A DNA stretch of 64,000 bases from Endobugula sp047636495 (GTDB lineage: Bacteria; Pseudomonadota; Gammaproteobacteria; Pseudomonadales; Cellvibrionaceae), in the NCBI GenBank assembly GCA_047636495.1, contig JBLILH010000005.1, positions 56,668 through 120,667 of the forward strand, in the 5' to 3' direction. Of the stretch, positions 34,620 to 43,707 are shown piece after piece. Positions within the stretch are counted from its first letter, which is position 1; each line of letters begins with the position of its first letter. Position numbers and translations under genes: made by a program. The notes under the pieces are model-generated. The model ran no database searches, was not told the origin of the DNA, and was given only the letters and a program-made list of their open reading frames with translations.

Positions 34620-34641
34620 AATTCGTTCAATACCTTAATAA

Positions 34642-35826
34642 CTATTTTCTTTCAGTTAACGCAGAATCGCCATTCACAAAATTCATGATGACAGAAACCA
34701 GCATATTGATGGCAAAGTAAGCGGCCATGGTCATAAACACAATTTCAATGGCTTGACCCGTCTGATTGAGCGTGGTTCCAACAAAAACAGTAAATAAGTC
34801 AGGGTAACCAATCGCTGTCGCTAGCGTAGAGTTCTTTATTAAGCTCTGATACTCACTGTTAAGTAGCGGGATAATGACTCGCATCGCCTGCGGAACAATG
34901 ATGAGAGACATAATGCGTTTTTCAGGAAGAGCAATACTTCGGGCCGCTTCTGTTTGGCCATGAGGTACAGATTGAATGCCCGCTCTTACTGCTTCAGCAA
35001 TAAATGCGGCACCGTAAACGGTAAGGGCTAGCGCCAGCGCCATTAATTCTGGTATCACAGTAACTCCGCCGGCAAAATTAAAGCCTTGCAGAGAAGGATA
35101 GTCAAGTATAAAAGGTGAACCCATGATCAACGAAGTCATTAACGGCAGACCAATAACTAGTCCAATAGCGGTTATAAATACAGGAAACTGCTCGCCGGTA
35201 TCATCTTGGCGTTTTTTAGCCCAGCGCTTAATCACGATCACTGCCACTACTGCAAGAGCCAATACCCCATAAACAATCCCTGAGCCTGCCTCGCCAACTA
35301 ATGCTGGGAAGTAAAGACCGCGAACGTTTAAAAATACTGAGTCAGCTATGTTCATACTCTCTGTTGCAAAGGGAAGTGCTGATAATACGGCGAAGTACCA
35401 AAAAAATACCTGCAGTAGTAGAGGGATGTTACGGAATAGTTGTACGTAAACAATTGACACTTTATGTATCAACCAGTTTTTAGAAAAGTAGGATATACCG
35501 ACTATAAAACCTAAAATAGTGGATAAAAATATACCAATAACACTCACGAGAAGGGTATTTAACAAACCTACAACAAAGGTTTTCCCGTAGGTGTATGTTG
35601 CATCGTAAGGGACTAATGACATTAAAATATCAAAACCGGCGGTTTCGTCTAAAAAGCTATAACCACTTTTAATCCCTAAAGCTTCCATATTTGCTATGGT
35701 ATTGGAGACAATACCGTAGAAAAAATAGCTAAGCCCGGCGAGTAGTAAAAATTGATAAATATAAGAGCGGTTTTTGGGGTTGTTAAAAAAGGAGGGGGAT
35801 TTCTTTACAAGTAATTGATTCGACAT
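34642..35826 (-). CDS. aapQ: General L-amino acid ABC transporter, permease AapQ
   Basis: A 394-residue inner-membrane permease with the long insert between helices typical of AapQ. The coupling loop motif is EAARSIALPEKRIMSLIIVPQ, core EAARSIAL. Together with AapM it forms the membrane domain for broad-range L-amino-acid import. The 81-bp gap to aapJ upstream contains a strong hairpin, so it may be made at a lower level than the binding protein. Gap to aapM is 22 bp. Confidence 0.95.
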   Translation of the reverse strand: MSNQLLVKKSPSFFNNPKNRSYIYQFLLLAGLSYFFYGIVSNTIANMEALGIKSGYSFLDETAGFDILMSLVPYDATYTYGKTFVVGLLNTLLVSVIGIFLSTILGFIVGISYFSKNWLIHKVSIVYVQLFRNIPLLLQVFFWYFAVLSALPFATESMNIADSVFLNVRGLYFPALVGEAGSGIVYGVLALAVVAVIVIKRWAKKRQDDTGEQFPVFITAIGLVIGLPLMTSLIMGSPFILDYPSLQGFNFAGGVTVIPELMALALALTVYGAAFIAEAVRAGIQSVPHGQTEAARSIALPEKRIMSLIIVPQAMRVIIPLLNSEYQSLIKNSTLATAIGYPDLFTVFVGTTLNQTGQAIEIVFMTMAAYFAINMLVSVIMNFVNGDSALTERK

Positions 35827-35860
35827 AATTTAGTATTTCACAGGATAATAATAATAAATA

Positions 35861-35889
35861 ATATAAAGGGGCCATTAGCCCCTTTATAT
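35861..35889 (-). terminator. Intercistronic hairpin between aapJ and aapQ
   Basis: A perfect 12-bp stem, ATATAAAGGGGC (35861-35872) and GCCCCTTTATAT (35878-35889), has a 5-nt loop. On the leftward transcript it lies just after aapJ. In binding-protein transport operons such hairpins partly stop transcription or protect the upstream mRNA, so the binding protein is made in excess. Confidence 0.75.
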
Positions 35890-35907
35890 TTACCCATTCA
35901 CGAGAAA

Positions 35908-36918
35908 TTAACGAACTGGTGAAGAATAAAGAATGCCGCCTTTATTCCACTGTGCGTTTAATCCGCGTGCAATTTTAAGTGCTGAACCCGAACCAATATT
36001 ACGCTCGAAGCTTTCAGAGTAGTTACCTACCTGCTTAACGATATTGTAAGCCCACTCTTCAGAAATACCTAGTTTCTCACCAGAACTACCTTCTGTGCCC
36101 ATTAAACGTTTTTGCGATGGTGAACCGCTTGCTTTAGCGGTATCAGCGGTTGCAGAAGTAATGTTTAAGAACTCAGCTTCTATCATTGCAATTAATGACC
36201 AACGAACAACGTTAAACCAAGCATCGTCACCTTGACGAACTACTGGGCCTAGTGGTTCTTTAGAAATTACTTCTGGTAATACGATTGCTGCTTCTGGGTC
36301 ACTAAGACCGATACGTAGTGCATACAATTGTGATTGGTCAGAGGTTAGTACATCACAACGGCCGCTTTCGAAACCAGCACGAGTTTGATCAGAGCTATCA
36401 AAAGTAACTGCCTTATAGCTCATATTATTGCTTCGGAAGTAGTCTGCTAAGTTTAGCTCAGTAGTAGTACCTGCTTGAATACATACTGCTGCGCCGTCAA
36501 GTTCCAGCGCACTGTTAACGCCCAGCTTCTTAGAGACCATAAAACCTTGACCGTCATAATAGATAACGCCGGCAAAATTTAGACCTAGAGATGTATCCCG
36601 AGTAAGAGTCCAAGTAGTGTTACGAGACAAAACATCAATTTCACCAGACTGAAGCGCAGTAAAACGCTCTTTAGCCGTTAATGGCTTGTATTGAACTTTC
36701 GAAGCGTCACCAAGAACGGCAGCAGCAACAGCACGACATACATCAACGTCTAAGCCACTCCATACGCCCTTCTCATCTTTCTGTGAAAAGCCAGCAAGAC
36801 CTGTACTTACACCGCAAGATACCGCGCCACGTGCTTTCACATCATCAAGTGTACCCGCTTGTGCCCCTAGAGCGACAAGAGCTAAACCACCAGCAACGAT
36901 TGTTGAAAGTTTCTTCAT
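35908..36918 (-). CDS. aapJ: General L-amino acid ABC transporter, periplasmic binding protein AapJ
   Basis: A 336-residue periplasmic solute-binding protein of family 3. The signal peptide is KKLSTIVAGGLALVALGAQA. The mature protein starts near GTLDDVKARGAVSCGVS; then come GFSQKDEKGVWSGLDVDVCR, FTALQSGEIDVLSRNTTWT and the C-terminal GLNAQWNKGGILY. I use the ATG at 36918, which has GGAG ten bases upstream; an upstream ATG 57 bp earlier gives an unlikely extension. The gene heads the leftward aapJQMP operon. Upstream of it are two 12-bp repeats in the leader. Confidence 0.96.
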   Translation of the reverse strand: MKKLSTIVAGGLALVALGAQAGTLDDVKARGAVSCGVSTGLAGFSQKDEKGVWSGLDVDVCRAVAAAVLGDASKVQYKPLTAKERFTALQSGEIDVLSRNTTWTLTRDTSLGLNFAGVIYYDGQGFMVSKKLGVNSALELDGAAVCIQAGTTTELNLADYFRSNNMSYKAVTFDSSDQTRAGFESGRCDVLTSDQSQLYALRIGLSDPEAAIVLPEVISKEPLGPVVRQGDDAWFNVVRWSLIAMIEAEFLNITSATADTAKASGSPSQKRLMGTEGSSGEKLGISEEWAYNIVKQVGNYSESFERNIGSGSALKIARGLNAQWNKGGILYSSPVR

Positions 36919-37378
36919 TAGATTTCTCCGAATTATTAAAGTTATTATTAAAGTTATACAAAAATTGTTAAACAAAACACGATGTGCTCATTTATATAAT
37001 TGTTATCAGACGAATACGTTGTTCGACTGGAAACAGGGATCATAGATATGTTTCAGGTACTTTATCTTCCACCTCTTTCTTAAGCTTACTGACAAACTAA
37101 TAGTACATAACTACATGCATTTTCATCTTTTATTTATCCAATAAACCCTCGAATGGTGCAGATCATTATATCTATTACGATCAGTTAGTACATCTAAAAA
37201 TACGGTTTTTTTGCTCTATTCTTTGTTTATTTTGCGTTTTTCTCTGTGTATTACGTATTTATCATTGTTTATTCTGCGTCTTATTCTAATTGTGCGGATG
37301 TTGTTTGTTTTTTTCAAAGTATGTAAAAGTGCTTCAAAAGCATTTCTCTTATCTTGGTCTTGTTAGAAGCCTTTCGCA
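36919..37378. other. Gene-free spacer upstream of aapJ and downstream of gcvH
   Basis: About 460 bp, AT-rich and with an A-rich minus strand. It should contain the aapJ promoter. No gene is visible. The only clear structure is the 12-bp duplication next to the aapJ ribosome-binding site, listed separately. A weak hairpin near 37330 may follow gcvH. Confidence 0.5.
36932..36955. repeat. 12-bp direct duplication in the aapJ leader
   Basis: ATTATTAAAGTT occurs twice in direct succession at 36932-36943 and 36944-36955. It lies just upstream of the aapJ Shine-Dalgarno region, so copy number would change leader length. Confidence 0.9.
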
Positions 37379-37738
37379 TTACAACGTCGCATCGTAAGCC
37401 TGTTTATCCATCATGTCTTTTGTCTGCGATAGGTCTCTGATTTCTAGTTTAAATAACCAGCCATCATTTTCTGGATGATGATTTACAATTTCAGTGTCCT
37501 TTATTAACGCTTCATTAATGGCTACAATTTTACCGTTGCAAGGGGCAAGTACTTCGCCAGCCGCTTTAACTGATTCGATAACAACAACTTCGTCACCTAT
37601 AATTACATTAGTATCTACATCGGGTAATTCAACATATACCAAGTCGCCTAATTGGTCTGCAGCATGGGCAGTAATACCTACGGTAGCAATACTTCCGCTT
37701 ATTTCTAACCATTCATGATTTTCTGTATATTTTCTCAT
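37379..37738 (-). CDS. gcvH: Glycine cleavage system H protein
   Basis: This 119-residue lipoyl carrier shuttles the aminomethyl group between GcvP, GcvT and lipoamide dehydrogenase. The lipoylation site is Lys58 in VVVIESVKAAGEV. The N-terminus KYTENHEWLE and C-terminus NDGWLFKLE are standard. I start at the ATG at 37738, preceded by AAGGTGG; a GTG nine bases upstream would add three residues. It ends the leftward gcvT-gcvP-glyA-sdaA-gcvH cluster; gap to sdaA is about 18 bp. Confidence 0.97.
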   Translation of the reverse strand: MRKYTENHEWLEISGSIATVGITAHAADQLGDLVYVELPDVDTNVIIGDEVVVIESVKAAGEVLAPCNGKIVAINEALIKDTEIVNHHPENDGWLFKLEIRDLSQTKDMMDKQAYDATL

Positions 37739-37756
37739 TTTATCCACCTTTTAACG

Positions 37757-39166
37757 TTAACATTCAACAATATTGACTGGGACTTCTAAAACATTAATTG
37801 CTAGTCCCCCCCTAGACGTTTCTTTGTATTTGTCGCGCATATCTCTTCCCGTGTCACGCATGGTTTTGATGACCTTATCGAGAGAGACAAAGTGGGAGCC
37901 GTTTCCCAGTAATGCCATCCTGCAAGCGCTAATGGCTTTTATGGCACCCATGGCATTCCGCTCTATACACGGCACTTGAACGAGCCCACCAATAGGGTCG
38001 CAGGTTAGACCGAGATTATGTTCCATGCCGATCTCTGCGGCATTCTCGACTTGTTCGGGCGTGCCGCCCATTACTTCACAAAGTGCGCCAGCTGCCATAG
38101 AACATGCAGAGCCGACCTCACCCTGACATCCTACTTCTGCACCACTTATAGATGCGTTCTTTTTATATAGCGTACCGATAGCGGCGGCAGTCATTAAGAA
38201 CCTGATGATTCCATCTTCATTTGCATGAGGAACAAAGTTTTTGTAGTAATGCATAACCGCTGGAATAATTCCTGCCGCACCATTGGTCGGTGCAGTAACG
38301 ATTCGACCACCAGCGGCATTTTCTTCATTAACGGCTAGTGCGTATAAGGTGACCCAGTCAGTTACGGTTAATGGATCATTTAATCCTTTTTCGGGATTGC
38401 TGCTTAATCGTTGATAAAGACTTGGTGCGCGGCGAGGGACTTTTAAACCTCCAGGTAAAATATCAATAGTCGAGTGGCAACCATTTTTTACTGATTCAGC
38501 CATGACACGCCATATACTAAGCAGTTGCGTTTTAACATCAGCTTCGCTGGTATTTACACACTCGTTATGTAACATTAGCTCAGAAATCGACATCTGATGT
38601 TCTTTGCATAACGCCAGTAATTCTTTGGCGCTGCCGAAATCATGGTAGCCAGAGCTATTATTGGTATCTACCAAGGTTGTTTCCGCTGTAATGGCGTCAT
38701 CATCGTGAACGAAGCCACCGCCCACCGAGTAGTAAGTTTTCTCTATAAGGATTTCTCCTTGGCTATCGAAGGCACTAAAGCGCATACCGTTAGAATGTAA
38801 TGGCAGGCTCTGCTTTCTATTAAGAATAAGGTCAGTTTCGTCATCAAAGACAATGTTGTGCTTTTTACCAAGTGATAAGACTTTATTTTCTTTTATGATG
38901 GCAACTCGACTGGCAACAGCGCTTGCATCGATGGCTTCCGGCAATTCACCCTCTAAACCCATCAATACTGCTTTAGGTGTGCCATGGCCTTTACCCGTGG
39001 CACCTAAAGAGCCAAACATTTCTGCTTTAACGCGGCTGACTTCACTTAGTAAACGATGTTCTTCAAGGGATGTTAAAAATAATGCTGCCGCTCGCATGGG
39101 CCCAACGGTATGTGAGCTTGATGGCCCAATACCGATGGAAAATAAATCAAATGTGCTAATAAACAT
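37757..39166 (-). CDS. sdaA: L-serine dehydratase (iron-sulfur type)
   Basis: This 469-residue single-chain enzyme deaminates L-serine to pyruvate and ammonia using a [4Fe-4S] cluster. The N-terminal domain starts FDLFSIGIGPSSSHTVGPMRAA. The catalytic domain contains AEVGCQGEVGSACSMAAG and TCDPIGGLVQVPCIERNAMG, holding the cluster-binding cysteines. It sits between glyA and gcvH and completes a glycine-to-serine-to-pyruvate route. The ATG is preceded by AAAGGT. Confidence 0.97.
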   Translation of the reverse strand: MFISTFDLFSIGIGPSSSHTVGPMRAAALFLTSLEEHRLLSEVSRVKAEMFGSLGATGKGHGTPKAVLMGLEGELPEAIDASAVASRVAIIKENKVLSLGKKHNIVFDDETDLILNRKQSLPLHSNGMRFSAFDSQGEILIEKTYYSVGGGFVHDDDAITAETTLVDTNNSSGYHDFGSAKELLALCKEHQMSISELMLHNECVNTSEADVKTQLLSIWRVMAESVKNGCHSTIDILPGGLKVPRRAPSLYQRLSSNPEKGLNDPLTVTDWVTLYALAVNEENAAGGRIVTAPTNGAAGIIPAVMHYYKNFVPHANEDGIIRFLMTAAAIGTLYKKNASISGAEVGCQGEVGSACSMAAGALCEVMGGTPEQVENAAEIGMEHNLGLTCDPIGGLVQVPCIERNAMGAIKAISACRMALLGNGSHFVSLDKVIKTMRDTGRDMRDKYKETSRGGLAINVLEVPVNIVEC

Positions 39167-39191
39167 AATAGTACCTTTGGTGTCTTACGCT

Positions 39192-39276
39192 AGGAGCCTG
39201 TCGGACTCAAAGAGTCGTAGCGAGGTGGTGTGAAATCGCTGCCGTAGTAAATTCTTGCTAAATCCGACAGGCTCCT
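39192..39276. mobile_element. Short inverted-repeat element at the end of glyA
   Basis: Perfect 14-bp arms, AGGAGCCTGTCGGA (39192-39205) and TCCGACAGGCTCCT (39263-39276), enclose about 57 bp that contain a further small hairpin (GACTC AAA GAGTC). The right arm overlaps the last codons and stop of glyA. The element could be a MITE or the solo end of an insertion sequence, or a terminator hairpin with a long loop. I see no target duplication, so the mobile reading is tentative. Confidence 0.5.
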
Positions 39277-40526
39277 TGATAGACGGGAAATTGTTCGCAT
39301 AGCTCAACGACTTTTTTCTGCACGTCAATAATAACCTCCGCATCGTTCATGTTGGAGAGTATTTCACACATCCATAATGTGAGTTGTTTGGCTTGTTTTT
39401 CTTTCATGCCTCGAGTGGTTATTGCCGCGGTTCCGATGCGAATACCACTAGTGACGAACGGTGATTGTGGGTCGTTAGGAACGGTGTTCATATTGACGGT
39501 AATGTTGGCAGATCCAAGAGCAAGATCAGCCTCTTTACCGGTCAACCCTTTATCGATTAAGTCCAATAAGAACAGGTGGTTATCAGTGCCTTTGGAAACA
39601 ACTTGAAAGCCTTGCTTAATGAAGGTGTCTGCCATAGCTTGCGCATTGGCAATCACTTGTTTTTGGTACGTCGTAAATTCAGGCTGTAACGCTTCTAATA
39701 ACGCTACGGCTTTAGCGGCGATGACATGCATTAACGGGCCGCCTTGAATCCCCGGGAATATCATAGAGTCAAACTTTTTGGTGAAGGCAGGCTCTCTTTT
39801 TGATAAAATCAAACCGCCACGGGGGCCGCGTAATGTTTTGTGGGTCGTCGTGGTGACTGCATCAGCAAAAGGCAGTGGGTTGGGGTAGAGACCCGCAGCG
39901 ACTAGGCCGGCAACGTGTGCCATATCAATTAACAGATACGCGCCTACCTTGTCTGCGATATCACGGAACTTACTCCAATCCATGGTGCGAGAATACGCAG
40001 AGAAACCAGCTACAATCATTTTGGGTTGATGCTCTTTCGCTAGAGCTTCAATATCGTCGTAATTAAGTTCGCCAGTATTCGGATCAATGCCGTACTGCAC
40101 TGCATTGTATATTTTTCCCGAAAAACTCGGTTTTGCACCGTGGGTTAAATGCCCCCCGTGATCAAGTGACAACCCTAGAATTGTATCGCCAGGCTGAAGT
40201 AATGCCATATAAACCGCGGCATTAGCTTGCGAGCCTGAATGTGGCTGTACATTAGCATATTCAGCGCCAAACAATTGTTTGGCGCGATCAATGGCGAGCG
40301 ATTCCACAACATCGACATGTTCACAACCACCGTAATAGCGTTTGTGCGGATAGCCTTCGGCATATTTGTTGGTTAGTACTGAGCCCTGTAACGACATCAC
40401 CGCTTGGCTGGCATAGTTTTCTGATGCAATCAGCTCTATGTGATGCTCTTGACGGGTTTCCTCCTTTTGTACGGCCTCAAATAGTTCAGGGTCAAATTGA
40501 CTGAGTTCTGGGTTGTGTGAAATCAT
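39258..40526 (-). CDS. glyA: Serine hydroxymethyltransferase
   Basis: This 422-residue PLP enzyme interconverts serine and glycine with tetrahydrofolate. The PLP-binding Lys230 is in VTTTTHKTLRGPRGG. The N-terminal IELIASENYAS and YAEGYPHKRYYGG are standard. I start at the ATG at 40526, with GGAG about 10 bases upstream; the frame extends to 40553. The C-terminus departs from the family: after CEQFPVY come QGACRI and a TAG, all encoded by the inverted-repeat element at 39192-39276. That suggests the element entered exactly at the 3' end and supplied a new stop. Confidence 0.97.
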   Translation of the reverse strand: MISHNPELSQFDPELFEAVQKEETRQEHHIELIASENYASQAVMSLQGSVLTNKYAEGYPHKRYYGGCEHVDVVESLAIDRAKQLFGAEYANVQPHSGSQANAAVYMALLQPGDTILGLSLDHGGHLTHGAKPSFSGKIYNAVQYGIDPNTGELNYDDIEALAKEHQPKMIVAGFSAYSRTMDWSKFRDIADKVGAYLLIDMAHVAGLVAAGLYPNPLPFADAVTTTTHKTLRGPRGGLILSKREPAFTKKFDSMIFPGIQGGPLMHVIAAKAVALLEALQPEFTTYQKQVIANAQAMADTFIKQGFQVVSKGTDNHLFLLDLIDKGLTGKEADLALGSANITVNMNTVPNDPQSPFVTSGIRIGTAAITTRGMKEKQAKQLTLWMCEILSNMNDAEVIIDVQKKVVELCEQFPVYQGACRI

Positions 40527-40735
40527 GATGTTTCTCCAGCGAGTGTTATGCACTGATACTTTGATGCGTTCAGGCAGGGTTAAATGGGTCCTGTTTCGAC
40601 CTAAATTGACAATCTTAAGGTGCCACCTTACAAGCCAGTCTACTTTTTGTAGCGCGACTTATGAGGTGTCTATAAAAACGTCATAGAGCGATGTTGAGTC
40701 GCGGAATGATTTAGATTAATTGTGTCGAATATTAC
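40527..40735 (-). promoter_or_regulatory. Structured spacer between gcvP and glyA, possible leader
   Basis: The leftward transcript of this 209-bp spacer folds into several stems. The outer 7-bp stem is CGCGACT (40653-40659) with AGTCGCG (40697-40703). A near-palindrome TAAGGTGCCACCTTA lies at 40616-40630, and AGTG/CACT lies near the glyA start. It does not match the glycine-riboswitch pattern I know. It may be an RNA leader for glyA, an operator, or an intercistronic processing site. The function is unproved. Confidence 0.4.
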
Positions 40736-43567
40736 CTATTCGTAGGCGGATATAGGTAGGCAAGAGCACTGTAAGTTCTTATCACCGTAGGCATTGTCTA
40801 AGCGGCCAACGGGCGCCCAGTACTTGCTCGCCTTTAGCGATGGGATGGGGTAAGCCGCTTGGGTGCGAGTATAGGGCTTGTCCCATTCGTCAGCCGTCAA
40901 CGCCTCTGCGGTATGAGGTGCGTTGCTTAGAACGTTGTTGTTGACGGGCACCGCTCCTGATTCAACTTCGGCAATCTCTTGTCGAATCATTAGCATGGCA
41001 TGAATAAAACGATCTATTTCGACTTTTGATTCACTCTCTGTAGGTTCAATCATTAGCGTGCCAGAAACAGGGAACGACATCGTTGGGGCATGAAAACCGT
41101 AGTCGATTAGGCGTTTCGCCACGTCGTCAACACTGACGCCGCAGTCATCTTTAATGGAGCGAAGATCGATAATACATTCGTGAGCAATCAAGTCGTTTCT
41201 TCCAGTGTACAGAACCGGGTAGGCGTCGCTTAATTTTTTGGCAATGTAGTTCCCGTTCAATATAGCGACTTCAGTCGCATTTTTAAGGCCTTCAGCGCCC
41301 ATCATTTTGATGTACATCCACGTTATAGGCAATATGCTTGCGCTACCCCATGCGGCAGAAGCAACTGCACCCACGACGGATTCTTCACTATTGGAGTAGT
41401 GCCCTGGCAAGAAGGGTTCTAGGTGTTTGCCTACCCCAATAGGGCCAACACCTGGACCACCACCGCCGTGAGGAATACAGAAGGTTTTGTGTAAGTTGAG
41501 GTGCGACACGTCACCACCAAACTGACCCGGCTGGCATACGCCGACCATCGCGTTGAGGTTGGCACCGTCAATATACACTTGGCCGCCATGGCCATGAATA
41601 ATGTCACAGACTTCTTGAATCGCTTCTTCAAATACTCCGTGTGTCGACGGGTAGGTGACCATAAGGGCTGCCAAATTTTCACTGCACTCTTCTGCTTTGG
41701 TGCTTAAGTCTTGAAGGTCAACATTACCCTGGTTATCGCATTTGACAACCACTACACGCATGCCGCATAACTGTGCTGAAGCAGGGTTGGTACCGTGAGC
41801 TGAGCTTGGGATAAGGCAAATATTACGATGGTCCTCACCACGACTGGCGTGATAAGCCTCTATTGCGAGTAAACCCGCATATTCGCCCTGAGCACCTGAA
41901 TTAGGTTGCAGCGACATGGCATCGTAACCGGTGATTTCACATAACATGCGCTCAGTTTCTTCGATCATGGCCTTGTAGCCTATGACCTGATCAGCTGGCA
42001 CAAATGGATGAATATTAGAAAATTCTGGCCAGCTAATCGGTATCATTTCGGCGCTAGCATTCAGTTTCATCGTACATGAACCCAGAGGGATCATGGCGCG
42101 ATCTAAGGCGATATCTTTATCAGCTAATTTACGCAAATAGCGCATCATCTCGGTTTCAGAATGGTAGCGGTTGAATACTGGGTGAGTGAGAACGGCATCG
42201 GTTCTACTCATGCTCGCATCAATACCTGCTGCCGCTGTGATGGGTATCTCGACATCGTTATCAGCAAAAATAGAGAGCAGTTGCCCTACGTGCTTCTCAT
42301 TACAGGTCTCATCTAACGAGATTCCTACGCTATGGTCATTCACCTCACGCAAGTTGATTTCTAGCGATCTTGCTGCAGTATGAATTGACGCCGTTTTATC
42401 GCCAGTAGTAACCGTCAGCGTATCGAAGAAGCTGTTATTTTCTCGCGTGTAGCCTAAGGCGGTTAAGCCACTCGCTAATTGGCCTGTTAGACGGTGTACG
42501 CGTTCGGCAATGATCCTCAGTCCTTGTGGGCCATGATATGCTGCGTACATACCTGCGATTACCGCCAGTAACACCTGTGCGGTACAGATGTTACTTGTCG
42601 CTTTTTCTCGACGAATATGTTGCTCGCGGGTTTGTAATGCGAGACGGTAAGCTGGCTTTCCATGGCTGTCTTGTGAAGCGCCTACTAATCGACCGGGTAA
42701 TGAGCGTTTAAAAGCTTCACGTGTTGCCATATAGGCCGCATGTGGCCCACCAAAACCGAGAGGAATACCAAAACGTTGGGTGCAACCAATAGCGACATCC
42801 GCTCCGGTGTCGCCGGGTGACTTAAGCAGTAGTAAGCTCAATATATCCGCCGCCATAACGACAAGCGATTGGTGTTCGTGAGCCGTGTTGATTAACGCAC
42901 TAAAGTCACGGATTTCGCCATTAGCACCTGGATACTGTAAAAGCCAGCCAAAATAATCGTCACTATTATTTGCTTGCGCTAATGGGTCGCCCACAACGAT
43001 CTCAATACCTAATGGCTTCGCGCGTGTTTTGACCACTTCTATCGTCTGCGGGAAGCAGTTCTCATCAATAAAAAAAGCCTGGCTTTTAGATTTAGCCATA
43101 CGTTTACAGAGTGCCATCGATTCTGCGGCCGCAGTGCCTTCGTCTAGCAATGATGCACTTGATAAATCCATACCGGTTAAGTCAGTTATCATCGTTTGAA
43201 AATTAATGATGCCTTCTAGTCGACCTTGAGAAATTTCGGGTTGATAAGGAGTGTAAGCGGTATACCACGCTGGATTTTCTAATAAATTACGTTGAATAAC
43301 GTAAGGTGTGAAACTGCCGTAATAGCCTTGGCCTATTAGTGAACGATAGACTTTATTTTGTTGTGCTAGCCCGCGCAATTCTGCGATAGCGGCTTGTTCG
43401 CTTAGCCCTTTGCCCAAATTGAGGGGCGATAAAGAGTGAATGCCAGCAGGGACTACATCGCTAATAAAGGTTGCCATGTCATCATACCCCAACGTTGCTA
43501 ACATCGCTTGTTGATCCGATGACCCGGGGCCAATATGGCGTGCGCTAAATTCATTGTTCTCGGTCAT
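40736..43567 (-). CDS. gcvP: Glycine dehydrogenase (decarboxylating), P protein
   Basis: This 943-residue PLP enzyme decarboxylates glycine and passes the aminomethyl group to GcvH. It is the single-chain form with two homologous halves. The N-terminal half has RHIGP and GYYGSFTPYVIQRN; the C-terminal half has the PLP-lysine region LNLHKTFCIPHGGGGPG at about residue 695. The length is normal. The start ATG has AGGAG upstream. It follows gcvT by 140 bp and precedes glyA. Confidence 0.97.
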   Translation of the reverse strand: MTENNEFSARHIGPGSSDQQAMLATLGYDDMATFISDVVPAGIHSLSPLNLGKGLSEQAAIAELRGLAQQNKVYRSLIGQGYYGSFTPYVIQRNLLENPAWYTAYTPYQPEISQGRLEGIINFQTMITDLTGMDLSSASLLDEGTAAAESMALCKRMAKSKSQAFFIDENCFPQTIEVVKTRAKPLGIEIVVGDPLAQANNSDDYFGWLLQYPGANGEIRDFSALINTAHEHQSLVVMAADILSLLLLKSPGDTGADVAIGCTQRFGIPLGFGGPHAAYMATREAFKRSLPGRLVGASQDSHGKPAYRLALQTREQHIRREKATSNICTAQVLLAVIAGMYAAYHGPQGLRIIAERVHRLTGQLASGLTALGYTRENNSFFDTLTVTTGDKTASIHTAARSLEINLREVNDHSVGISLDETCNEKHVGQLLSIFADNDVEIPITAAAGIDASMSRTDAVLTHPVFNRYHSETEMMRYLRKLADKDIALDRAMIPLGSCTMKLNASAEMIPISWPEFSNIHPFVPADQVIGYKAMIEETERMLCEITGYDAMSLQPNSGAQGEYAGLLAIEAYHASRGEDHRNICLIPSSAHGTNPASAQLCGMRVVVVKCDNQGNVDLQDLSTKAEECSENLAALMVTYPSTHGVFEEAIQEVCDIIHGHGGQVYIDGANLNAMVGVCQPGQFGGDVSHLNLHKTFCIPHGGGGPGVGPIGVGKHLEPFLPGHYSNSEESVVGAVASAAWGSASILPITWMYIKMMGAEGLKNATEVAILNGNYIAKKLSDAYPVLYTGRNDLIAHECIIDLRSIKDDCGVSVDDVAKRLIDYGFHAPTMSFPVSGTLMIEPTESESKVEIDRFIHAMLMIRQEIAEVESGAVPVNNNVLSNAPHTAEALTADEWDKPYTRTQAAYPIPSLKASKYWAPVGRLDNAYGDKNLQCSCLPISAYE

Positions 43568-43707
43568 TGCGTCTGTCTCCTAGAGTGCGTGCGTTCAATA
43601 ACGGCTTCGCAGTGTTAAATATATATTGTTAATGCTATGGCAGTGAGCTGTACACTATGCGGTGGTCGATAAGTTATACGTGGGGTTTTTATCTGCCATC
43701 TACTTTT

